Source: JACOTK01 sp038256565 (GTDB lineage Bacteria > Actinomycetota > Acidimicrobiia > Acidimicrobiales > CADCSY01). From it: a stretch of 11,218 nucleotides of DNA. Each line of letters opens with the position of its first letter. Within the stretch, counting starts at the first letter, position 1. The DNA lies in assembly GCA_038256565.1 (NCBI GenBank), contig JBBSKG010000087.1, positions 1-11,218 on the forward strand. The letters run 5' to 3'. A program made the position numbers and the translations under genes. Under the pieces are notes generated by a model. It worked only from the letters and a program-made list of their open reading frames with translations, did no database searches and was not told the DNA's origin. This document shows, piece by piece, positions 5,245 to 11,218 of the stretch.

Positions 5245-7398
5245 CTACTTAATGAGCGGGTCGCGGGGGAGTCCGAGGATACGCTCGCCGATCTGGCTTC
5301 GCTTGATCTCAGAGGTACCGCCAGCAATAGACATCGCCCTATGCATGAGCACAAGCATGTTGCTAAGCGATGCGGCACCATCCATAAAGGCTGCTTCCGG
5401 ACCATTTAGCTCGGTGAGAATCGCTGCAGTCTCATGACCAAGTTCAGAAAGAACAAGCTTGGTGATAGCTCCTTCTGGGCCTGGCTCGGCTCCAGAAATG
5501 GCACGATGCGCACTACGCAGGTTTAGCAAACCAATGGCGTGTTGTTGGGCAATGTAGCGACCGATACGCGGAGCGCCGCCTGTTAAGCGGTCTGGGTTGG
5601 CATCGAATGGTGAGACGAGTGCAGAGCCAGGCATAGACATGCCGCCTTGTCCTCCACCGATGCTCACGCTCTCATTTCCAAGCGTGGCGCGAGCAACCGT
5701 CCAACCTCCATCTACAGGGCCGACCACATCGTCGTCTGGAACGAATACGTCATTGAAGAAAACCTCGTTGAACTCCGAACCACCCATGGTCATCTTGAGT
5801 GGCCGCACCTCGACCCCTTCAGCATGCATGTCAATAACCATCGTGGTAATGCCTTGATGCTTAGGGACGTCAGGGTTAGTGCGAACCGTGGCGAAACCCA
5901 TGCCCGAAACATGCGCGCCGCTGGTCCAAACCTTTTGGCCGTTAACCAGCCACCCGCCATCAACTCGTGTGGCTTTGGTCTTAATACCTGCAGCGTCAGA
6001 CCCTGCATCGGGCTCGCTGAAGAGCTGACACCAGATGACGTCTTGAGCAAGAGCTGGCCCAACCCAACGCGCCACTTGATCTTCAGTTGCGTACTGAATA
6101 AGGGTCAAGATGTTCCACCCAGTAATGCCATAATTCGGGCGTTGAATGCCTGCTGCCGAAAACTCTTGTTCAACAACAAGTTGCTCGATGGCACCGGCGG
6201 AACGACCATGAGGCTTGGGCCAATGCGGCATCACGTAACCAGTCTCAATCAACTTCGTTCGCTGATCGGTTGCCGACAAACCCTTGATGCTCTCGGCGAA
6301 AGCTCTTACCTCCTGGCGAATGGGCTCAGCCTCGGGCGGCAACTCAATCGCCTTAGCCCGAACAACTCCAGCTCGGGTGAGATCGACCACGTCAGCGGCC
6401 GCCTTTCCAGGCGTCAAAATGCTTAGCAAAGTGGTCGCTCGGCGCATAAACAGGTGAGAGTCGTGCTCCCAAGTGATGGAGATTCCACCGTGTACCTGGG
6501 TGTTTAGGTTGGCACAAAGATCAGCGGCAGGTGCTGACAAGGCTGCGGCAATGGCCGCCGTGTAACTCAGTTGATCGCCTCCGGTGGCGGCTGCACGAGC
6601 TGCATCCCACACTGCGGAAGTCGCCAGCTCGGTAGCTACGGCCATGTTGGCGCAGTGATGTTTAACGGCCTGGAACATTCCAATTGGGCGACCGAACTGA
6701 ATGCGTTCTTTGGCATAGCTAGCGGCAAACTCTGTGCACTCACGAGCGAGACCTACTGCCTCTGCTGAAAGGATCAACCGTGCCAGGTCGACAAACACTT
6801 GGCGGCCCCCAGGCACCACCGTGGCAGCGGCACCATCGAGCGTCACGCGAGCCGAACGACGGGTCGAGTCAAGGTTGGTCGGAGAATCCAGCCTGACACC
6901 GTCGCCCACTTCGATGATTGCAAGATCATTCCCAGCTTGAACGAGCAGAACCTGAGCGAGGCCTCCGCCAAGAACTGTGCCAGCTGCGCCCGAGGCTTTG
7001 GAACCGCTAATGGTTACCGACCCACCAAGGCCAATACCGCCGTTCATTGTCCCGTCAGCTAACCCAGGAAGGAACTTGGCCTTCGTGGCGTCGTCGCCAA
7101 CGGCAGCGATAACCGCACTCGCAATAACCGTGGGCACAAAGGGGCCAGGAGCAACGGCTCGTCCCATCTCCTCAACCACAACAACGAGTTCCTCGAGCGT
7201 GAAGCCAGAACCACCGTATTCCTCGGGGATATGAAGCCCGAGCCAACCCAGGTTGACAAGATCGCCCCAGAAATCTGGCATCGGTTCTGTCTTGGACTCA
7301 AGCAGGTCACGAGCAGCCCGTCGGGCATCGCGTTTTAGCAGGAAGTCCGAAACCGTATCGGCAAGGGCTTTGTGGTCATCTGAAATGGCTATAGACAT
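5245..7398 (-). CDS. Fused double-domain acyl-CoA dehydrogenase (FadE-like)
   Basis: A 717-residue flavoprotein consisting of two acyl-CoA dehydrogenase units in tandem, the layout of large mycobacterial FadE proteins such as FadE34 (about 711 residues). It would oxidise an acyl-CoA to the trans-2-enoyl-CoA. The N-terminal unit (about 1-345) keeps helical landmarks (GLHIPEEYGG 54-63, ERIQFGRPIGMFQAVKHH 231-248, QVHGGISITWEHD 301-313), but its middle part lacks the usual flavin-contact motif. The C-terminal unit (about 355-717) has the flavin and substrate motifs QLFSEPDAGSD (458-468), KVWTSGA (489-495), PGPEGAITKL (639-648) and AGGTSEIKR (692-700), ending ERILGLPRDP. The MCAD catalytic Glu position appears to be Gly693, so any base must lie elsewhere. 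Steroid side-chain or branched substrates are suggested only by analogy with FadE34. The start has a TAGTGT box six bases upstream and no Shine-Dalgarno sequence. Confidence 0.93.
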   Translation of the reverse strand: MSIAISDDHKALADTVSDFLLKRDARRAARDLLESKTEPMPDFWGDLVNLGWLGLHIPEEYGGSGFTLEELVVVVEEMGRAVAPGPFVPTVIASAVIAAVGDDATKAKFLPGLADGTMNGGIGLGGSVTISGSKASGAAGTVLGGGLAQVLLVQAGNDLAIIEVGDGVRLDSPTNLDSTRRSARVTLDGAAATVVPGGRQVFVDLARLILSAEAVGLARECTEFAASYAKERIQFGRPIGMFQAVKHHCANMAVATELATSAVWDAARAAATGGDQLSYTAAIAAALSAPAADLCANLNTQVHGGISITWEHDSHLFMRRATTLLSILTPGKAAADVVDLTRAGVVRAKAIELPPEAEPIRQEVRAFAESIKGLSATDQRTKLIETGYVMPHWPKPHGRSAGAIEQLVVEQEFSAAGIQRPNYGITGWNILTLIQYATEDQVARWVGPALAQDVIWCQLFSEPDAGSDAAGIKTKATRVDGGWLVNGQKVWTSGAHVSGMGFATVRTNPDVPKHQGITTMVIDMHAEGVEVRPLKMTMGGSEFNEVFFNDVFVPDDDVVGPVDGGWTVARATLGNESVSIGGGQGGMSMPGSALVSPFDANPDRLTGGAPRIGRYIAQQHAIGLLNLRSAHRAISGAEPGPEGAITKLVLSELGHETAAILTELNGPEAAFMDGAASLSNMLVLMHRAMSIAGGTSEIKRSQIGERILGLPRDPLIK

Positions 7399-7410
7399 GC
7401 GGTGACACTA
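7399..7410 (-). promoter_or_regulatory. Leaderless-type -10 box of the acyl-CoA dehydrogenase gene
   Basis: On the minus strand TAGTGT (7410-7405) fits TAnnnT and is followed by CACCGC and then the ATG at 7398. The six-base gap is the same as at the winged-helix regulator. A TTGGCG (7435-7430) lies 19 bases further upstream, a rather long spacing. No Shine-Dalgarno sequence precedes the ATG. The elements fall at and just upstream of the visible 5' end of the PIN relic on the other strand. Confidence 0.45.
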
Positions 7411-7412
7411 CG

Positions 7413-7731
7413 CCTGCCACCCTACATCGCGCCAAAAATTTACAGATGAATGCTCTGACCGAAGTATTTGAGGCCGACTGGTTCGGAACCCAAGATGAAG
7501 AAAGTCGTTTCTTAGTAATTCGCTCCATCACTTCAATACTTGACCACGCCGCTCGATTGGTGGCGATTCACGGACTACGGGCTTACGATGGAATACAGCT
7601 CGCGAGCGCTCTAGCTGCATACAAACGCTCTAGCTGCATACAAAGCAGACTCCGCCATTCGTACGTTCGCTGCTTTCGACGATGGACTACGCACAGCGGC
7701 AGCAGCAGAAGGTCTGACACTCGCCCCATAA
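7413..7731 (+). pseudogene. Decayed PIN-domain (VapC-like) toxin gene, 3' half only
   Basis: The plus strand encodes the C-terminal part of a PIN-domain ribonuclease in two frames. The first frame reads about PATLHRAKNLQMNALTEVFE, then ADW, and further on SILDHAARLVAIHGLRAYDG and IQLASALAAYK, a hallmark of VapC-type toxins with one conserved acidic residue in AYDG. An exact 19-bp tandem duplication (7607-7644) then shifts the frame. Removing one copy restores KADSAIRTFAAFDDGLRTAA followed by AAEGLTLAP and a TAA at 7729-7731, including the last conserved acidic site (FDD). The N-terminal half, with the first catalytic Asp and Glu, is missing: its place is taken by the start of the divergent dehydrogenase gene. 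No antitoxin gene is present. The left boundary is approximate. An apparent continuous frame to 8837 exists only because of the shift. Confidence 0.8.
7607..7644. repeat. Exact 19-bp tandem duplication inside the PIN relic
   Basis: CGCTCTAGCTGCATACAAA occurs at 7607-7625 and again, without any change or spacer, at 7626-7644. Nineteen is not a multiple of three, so the second copy throws the frame by one base. Deleting one copy rebuilds a typical VapC C-terminus ending in a stop. Two identical copies suggest a recent event, by slippage or end-joining repair. Confidence 0.97.
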
Positions 7732-7763
7732 TAAAGATGGCTATCGAAGGGTCCGAAACGAAT

Positions 7764-8837
7764 ATGGATACCGCAGCACACGACATTGAAGTAGTCGCCG
7801 CTGAAACAGTCGAGTTTGGGTTAGACACGTTCGGCGACGTGACAAGCGATATAGATGAGACATCTTTATCGCACGCAAAAGTCCTCCGCAATGTTGTTGC
7901 TGAGGCTGTACTGGCCGATGAACTCGGGCTCGACTTCTTTGGCATAGGCGAGCACCATCGCGAAGACTTTGCCGTATCGGCTCCTGAGGTAGTGCTCGCA
8001 ACCATCGCCGGACGAACCACCAGAATCCGTCTCGGTTCGGCCGTCACAGTTCTTAGTTCAGACGACCCCGTACGAGTGTTCCAACGATTCTCAACTTTGG
8101 ACGCCCTCTCAGGCGGGCGTGCCGAGGTGATTTTAGGACGGGGTTCGTTCACCGAATCGTTCCCACTCTTTGGGTTTGACCTAAGCGATTACGACCAATT
8201 ATTTGCTGAGAAGCTCGACCTCTTTACTCAACTGCTCACCGAGAAGCCCATCACCTGGAGCGGCGAAACGCGAGCGGCGTTAAACAACCAAACGATTTAC
8301 CCGCCAACAGAGTCAGGGGCACTGCGCACGTGGATTGGGGTTGGCGGAAGTCAGCACTCAATCGTGCGAGCTGCCCGTTATGGATTGCCGTTAATGCTGG
8401 CGATCATTGGTGGCAAACCTCTCTCATTTGCTCCTCTCGTGAAGCTCTATCAACAGTCGCTCGTTAAAAATGGACACCCCTCCATGCCAGTGGGTGTTCA
8501 CTCGCCGGGCTATATCGCCGCCTCAGACGGACAAGCTCGTGACGAGATGTGGTCGCACTACAGAGAGATGCACGCCCGAATCGGTCGCGAGCGTGGGTGG
8601 GCACCAGTCACCCGAGCACACTTCGAACACGAAACAGGCCCAGACGGAGCACTATTTGTCGGTGCGCCAAACACGGTCGCCGCCAAGATAGCAAAGGTTG
8701 TCAACGGGCTCGGACTCTCACGTTTCGATCTCAAATACAGCATCGGCACCCTCCCCCACGAACAGCTCATGAATAGCATTCGCCTCTACGGGACAGAAGT
8801 CGTACCCCTCGTTCGTCAACAACTAGCTCGTTCGTGA
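7764..8837 (+). CDS. LLM-class flavin-dependent oxidoreductase (luciferase-like monooxygenase)
   Basis: A 357-residue protein of the bacterial luciferase-like (TIM-barrel) superfamily, using FMN or F420. The oxidised substrate is unknown. Typical landmarks are FGLDTFGDV (18-26), AVLADELGLDFFGIGEHH (48-65), RIRLGSAVTVLSSDDPVRV (87-105), FSTLDALSGGRAEVILGRGS (109-128), WIGVGGS (190-196), RAARYGLPLMLAIIGG (202-217), VGVHSPGY (243-250) and FDLKYSIGTLPHE (321-333). Family members usually begin just before GLDTFG, so the first 17 or so residues are an extension. I chose the ATG at 7764, with GAAGGG at 7746-7751 as a distant Shine-Dalgarno site. An ATG at 7737 would add nine residues. The open frame continues upstream to 7446 only through the frameshifted PIN relic and is not one protein. 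The last codons and stop lie in a 19-bp tandem repeat. Confidence 0.92.
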   Translation: MDTAAHDIEVVAAETVEFGLDTFGDVTSDIDETSLSHAKVLRNVVAEAVLADELGLDFFGIGEHHREDFAVSAPEVVLATIAGRTTRIRLGSAVTVLSSDDPVRVFQRFSTLDALSGGRAEVILGRGSFTESFPLFGFDLSDYDQLFAEKLDLFTQLLTEKPITWSGETRAALNNQTIYPPTESGALRTWIGVGGSQHSIVRAARYGLPLMLAIIGGKPLSFAPLVKLYQQSLVKNGHPSMPVGVHSPGYIAASDGQARDEMWSHYREMHARIGRERGWAPVTRAHFEHETGPDGALFVGAPNTVAAKIAKVVNGLGLSRFDLKYSIGTLPHEQLMNSIRLYGTEVVPLVRQQLARS

Positions 8838-8867
8838 ACAACTAGTTCGTTCGTGAACCACTAGTAC
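8811..8867. repeat. Three tandem copies of a 19-bp repeat at the end of the LLM gene
   Basis: The units are GTTCGTCAACAACTAGCTC (8811-8829), GTTCGTGAACAACTAGTTC (8830-8848) and GTTCGTGAACCACTAGTAC (8849-8867). Neighbouring copies differ at two positions. The first copy and the start of the second encode the last residues and stop of the monooxygenase (VRQQLARS, then TGA). The rest fills the gap before the convergent DUF4389 gene. Each unit carries an imperfect palindrome (GTTCGTGAAC) and a CTAG core, and CTCGTTCG (8827-8834) is complementary to CGAACGAG (8885-8892). The array may act in transcription termination between the converging genes or as a protein-binding array; neither is proven. 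Confidence 0.93.
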
Positions 8868-8899
8868 GCACTTCTGATTAGAACCGAACGAGTTGAGTG

Positions 8900-10324
8900 C
8901 TATTTCGACAATGAGTTCTCCAACACGCTTGCTTCGCGTCCGCCCTGGTCGAGGCGGAACGGCGGATATTCGTCGGTCATGAGCGCTACGTAAACGATGA
9001 CTCGATAAATCCAACGGTTGATACCCATGATCAGGTCGTGGAGCCCGGTCGGGTAACGACCGGTGAAGAGCAGAATGATCGCGGCAATCGCTACGAGAAT
9101 CCCAAGCAGCCATCCCCCAAGCACAGAGCGGGCACCGTCGCTGGTCTCGCCGAAAGTCCATGTGGCTGTAAAGACGCCGAGAATAAAGAGATGCGGAATA
9201 GCAAGAAGCCAAGACTTGATCAGGACAAGACCCCGCGAAAGATGCTCTGGGTAGGCGATGTCAAGGCGGGCCGGATAATCAACCGCCTCAAGAGTGAAGG
9301 GCGGGTAACGGTCCGTTCCAAACGCGCTAATGGAGTAGTAATTCACTCTCCATGTCCAGCGAAGCACACCAACGTTGAATTCGAAAATCGAGCGCGGATA
9401 GCGACCAGTGAACACGATCGCAAAGAAAGCGACGATCGTAAGCACGACGAACGCAACCCATAGAAAAACAAGAATGACGAAATGGGGGATCGAAAGAAAC
9501 CACTTGACGAGCCATTGCCAGCGACTCAGATTTGGGTCTAGCTGTCCTTCGAGTCGCAGTGGCGAGGACCCAAGTGGTGACTCGTGTAGCAAACCAGACG
9601 CTGCACCCGCCAACCCTGTAGTACTCCCAGGGACGGACTCTCCCGCATGAAACTGCGATCGGATGACACCACCAATGATCAAGGCAGCACCAATCGCAAG
9701 AAGGATAACTCCGCCAATACCTAAACCAACAGCGAGCGGAGCAATGAAACCAAACTTGCCTCCGAGTTCGATGTCAGCCATGACGATCGGGGCGGCATCG
9801 GCGTTCATTACTACAATCGCCCAACGACCAGGCTCGAGGTTCCAGGTGAGGGTCTGAGTGGTCTCACCTGCTACTTGAGCAGCCCAGAATGTCTCGTCTT
9901 CTGGCGGCGTAGGTCTAGAAGTGCCATCAACGTTTTCTGGGCGATACTTGGCTGAAAACGGCCTATAATCAACATCGGTTATCGCGTCATGAGGTACGCC
10001 TGAGAGGTAATCCTCAACATCGGCTTCAGGTCCAATGCCGATAAACAATGCGCCGCTCCCGGCATTGTCGGCGGTGATGCGAACGGTTGCAAGGTCGCTG
10101 TCAGCCCACCAGTCGTCGGGACCTGGGTCACCGAGATCAATCTTGTCAGAAGTGATAGCGAAGCTGTCGCTCTCAAAGCGTTCGTTTGACGTCGCAAAAA
10201 ATCCGTCATCGTCAGATTGGGTGCTCAATGCCAAACCAAGGCTGGCCCCACCTGCCACCAAACCGAATCCGATGACCGCTATCAATGACCCAAAAACAAG
10301 AAAGATAACGCGCCGGGTATTCAT
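8900..10324 (-). CDS. Membrane protein with extracytoplasmic domain and two DUF4389 domains
   Basis: A 474-residue membrane protein. Residues 6-33 form a signal-anchor or membrane helix. Residues 35-190 form an exported, acidic, probably beta-rich domain, including WNLEPGRWAIVVMNADAAP (161-179). A second hydrophobic region is at 192-222, and a linker at 223-265. Two DUF4389 domains follow at about 268-345 and 361-456. Each has a hydrophobic SIPHF/AIPHLF segment, then FTGRYP, then an RW(T/I) (W/Y)RV segment and a closing (D)RYPPF or DEYPPF. No function is established for DUF4389. The start at 10324 is supported by AAGGAG (10337-10332) seven bases upstream. A longer frame to 10396 is unlikely, because it would run through that ribosome site and the palindrome. 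It converges on the monooxygenase and diverges from the MFS gene. Confidence 0.9.
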   Translation of the reverse strand: MNTRRVIFLVFGSLIAVIGFGLVAGGASLGLALSTQSDDDGFFATSNERFESDSFAITSDKIDLGDPGPDDWWADSDLATVRITADNAGSGALFIGIGPEADVEDYLSGVPHDAITDVDYRPFSAKYRPENVDGTSRPTPPEDETFWAAQVAGETTQTLTWNLEPGRWAIVVMNADAAPIVMADIELGGKFGFIAPLAVGLGIGGVILLAIGAALIIGGVIRSQFHAGESVPGSTTGLAGAASGLLHESPLGSSPLRLEGQLDPNLSRWQWLVKWFLSIPHFVILVFLWVAFVVLTIVAFFAIVFTGRYPRSIFEFNVGVLRWTWRVNYYSISAFGTDRYPPFTLEAVDYPARLDIAYPEHLSRGLVLIKSWLLAIPHLFILGVFTATWTFGETSDGARSVLGGWLLGILVAIAAIILLFTGRYPTGLHDLIMGINRWIYRVIVYVALMTDEYPPFRLDQGGREASVLENSLSK

Positions 10325-10331
10325 GATGAAA

Positions 10332-10347
10332 CTCCTTGTGAACGATA
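10332..10347 (-). promoter_or_regulatory. Candidate -10 box and ribosome site of the DUF4389 gene
   Basis: On the minus strand TATCGT (10347-10342) is a possible -10 box and AAGGAG (10337-10332) is the Shine-Dalgarno sequence, which fixes the ATG at 10324. No clear -35 hexamer is seen. The palindrome at 10353-10362 would sit in the -10/-35 spacer. Confidence 0.4.
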
Positions 10348-10352
10348 AAAAC

Positions 10353-10362
10353 CTCAGCTGAG
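10353..10362. promoter_or_regulatory. Second copy of the CTCAGCTGAG palindrome, possible operator
   Basis: The same 10-bp perfect palindrome as at 607-616, extended to an identical 12 bases (CCTCAGCTGAGT, 10352-10363). It lies 28 bases upstream of the DUF4389 start, in the divergent DUF4389/MFS intergenic region and within the predicted promoter spacer. It may be a shared regulator site. It is followed on the minus strand by GTTTTTATCG, but the stem is too small to be a convincing terminator. Confidence 0.35.
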
Positions 10363-10409
10363 TCTGCGGTGTGGGCCTAGTGGGCTGCAGGGCCAAAAGT
10401 CATTATTCT

Positions 10410-10438
10410 TTGCCGTTCGGACCAACGATCATTAGCTT
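10410..10438 (+). promoter_or_regulatory. Candidate leaderless promoter of the MFS transporter
   Basis: TTGCCG (10410-10415), a 17-base spacer and TAGCTT (10433-10438) are followed by six bases (CAGAGG) and then a GTG at 10445. The spacing matches the other leaderless-type starts in this window. The hexamers are weak matches (4 of 6 and 3 of 6 to consensus), so the support is positional. Confidence 0.4.
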
Positions 10439-10444
10439 CAGAGG

Positions 10445-11218
10445 GTGAGAGACAAGCCAGCTTTGAATGATGACAAAAAAGTCGGCGGTAATCAGCGGCT
10501 AAGCCACAACATTTATGTCGTGTCTTTGGTGTCGTTCATCCAAGACACTGCCTCTGAGATTCTCTACCCGATTCTTCCGTTCTTCGTCACAGGGGTGCTC
10601 GGCGCTCCACCGGCGGTGCTCGGACTCATCGAAGGCCTCGCCGACGGCACCGCATCAGCCATGAAGGCAGCGTCAGGGCGTCTCGCTGACATGCGCCACC
10701 GCCGCCCGCTGGTCGCCACCGGTTATGGGATCTCGGCTCTCGGAAAGGTATTCCTAGCTCTGGCCGGAGCATGGCCCATGGTACTTGTCGCTCGCTTCAC
10801 CGATCGAGTCGGCAAAGGAATGCGGGGCCCACCACGCGACGCAATCATTGCCGATGACACCACCCCAACTAACCGAGGTCGAGCCTTTGGTTTTCACCGC
10901 GCCGCCGATACCGCCGGAGCGGTACTGGGGCCACTCATAGGCCTTGGCCTCTATCAGCTTGTAGGTCAACGGTTTGAACCTTTGTTATGGATTGCGGTTA
11001 TTCCTGCCGTGTTGAGTGTGGCTCTTGTGTTCCTCATTCGAGAACGTCCACACCCCAACATCGGCGTCAAACGCGCTTGGTCTCTCGCCGGGCTTCCCAA
11101 CCGGTACTGGCGACTCATCACCATCATCGGCCTGTTCGGCCTCGTTAACTTCCCCGACACCTTGTTGTTATTGCGGGCGAAAGACCTCGGCTATGACTTC
11201 TCTGGCGTCGTTGCCCTC
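10445..11218 (+). CDS. MFS transporter, 5' part (gene runs off the right edge)
   Basis: The first 258 codons of a major facilitator superfamily transporter, continuing past the window. After a short charged N-terminus (VRDKPALNDDKK), the protein reads SFIQDTASEILYPILPFFV (about 29-47), then a glycine-rich second helix with LGLIEGLADGTASAMKAASG, RLADMRHRRP (the loop 2-3 motif), and DRVGKGMRGPPRD (about 119-131) with FGFHRAADTAGAVLGPLIG (about 147-165). These are typical of a conserved bacterial MFS subfamily of unknown substrate. About seven hydrophobic segments are visible before the cut. The start is probably the GTG at 10445, in frame after a TAG at 10433. A TTG at 10463 is an alternative. 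It is divergent from the DUF4389 gene. Confidence 0.9.
   Translation, partial: MRDKPALNDDKKVGGNQRLSHNIYVVSLVSFIQDTASEILYPILPFFVTGVLGAPPAVLGLIEGLADGTASAMKAASGRLADMRHRRPLVATGYGISALGKVFLALAGAWPMVLVARFTDRVGKGMRGPPRDAIIADDTTPTNRGRAFGFHRAADTAGAVLGPLIGLGLYQLVGQRFEPLLWIAVIPAVLSVALVFLIRERPHPNIGVKRAWSLAGLPNRYWRLITIIGLFGLVNFPDTLLLLRAKDLGYDFSGVVAL

Noticed and set aside
5647..6426. A 259-residue plus-strand open frame opposite the dehydrogenase
   Set aside because: It is fully antisense to a clearly conserved gene and has no recognisable domain.
7446..8837. A single 463-residue PIN-monooxygenase fusion protein
   Set aside because: The middle part is nonsense sequence produced by the 19-bp duplication. 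Removing one copy restores a separate PIN C-terminus with its own stop before the monooxygenase start.
8811..8867. A minimal CRISPR array
   Set aside because: The 19-bp units abut with no spacers, and no cas-like gene is present.
8838..8899. A standard intrinsic terminator between the convergent genes
   Set aside because: Complementary arms exist (8827-8834 with 8885-8892), but the loop is about 50 bases and there is no T-run on either strand. At most it is a weak or factor-dependent end.
10341..10363. An intrinsic terminator (palindrome followed by TTTTT on the minus strand)
   Set aside because: The palindrome can form only about three pairs around a four-base loop, and it lies directly upstream of a gene start, where an operator or promoter fits better.

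Overview
The window looks like a chromosomal stretch of an actinobacterium, plausibly one of the environmental Acidimicrobiia; the lineage is an inference. The signs are a DUF6458-type small membrane protein, a DUF4389 membrane protein, a fused double-domain acyl-CoA dehydrogenase of the mycobacterial FadE kind, a luciferase-like flavin monooxygenase, an actinobacterial winged-helix regulator, and several starts with a -10 box six bases upstream of the start codon, as expected for leaderless mRNAs. The few 60-base lines I counted ranged from just over 50% to almost 70% GC.

Layout, left to right. Positions 1-545 (minus strand): a short winged-helix regulator followed 20 bases later by an unrecognised gene that runs off the left edge. 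Diverging from the regulator is a DUF6458-like two-helix membrane protein (658-954). Then, on the minus strand, come a small one-helix hypothetical protein (980-1240), a tRNA-Arg(CCT) with encoded CCA (1308-1383), an AI-2E-family permease (1438-2514), and a complete molybdate ABC importer (2588-5216). The importer is transcribed modA-modB-modC, with a 4-base start/stop overlap at both junctions. Directly upstream, 28 bases from modA, is a 717-residue double acyl-CoA dehydrogenase (5245-7398).

Divergent from the dehydrogenase lies the most informative spot: the 3' half of a PIN-domain (VapC-like toxin) gene, 7413-7731. It has lost its 5' half and is frameshifted by an exact 19-bp tandem duplication. 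The apparent 463-residue open frame here is an accident joining this relic to an intact LLM-class flavin monooxygenase (7764-8837). That monooxygenase ends inside a second 19-bp tandem array of three copies. Convergent to it is a 474-residue membrane protein with two DUF4389 domains (8900-10324), and the right edge holds the first 258 codons of an MFS transporter (10445-11218).

I see no CRISPR array, phage, insertion sequence or rRNA, and no convincing new defence or biosynthetic system. The best leads are the decayed toxin gene with its molecular scar, the 3-copy 19-bp array, a perfect palindrome shared by the upstream regions of two membrane-protein genes, and the repeated leaderless-start architecture. 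Functionally the modABC operon is clear (molybdate uptake for molybdenum-cofactor enzymes). The other genes do not form an obvious pathway with it.
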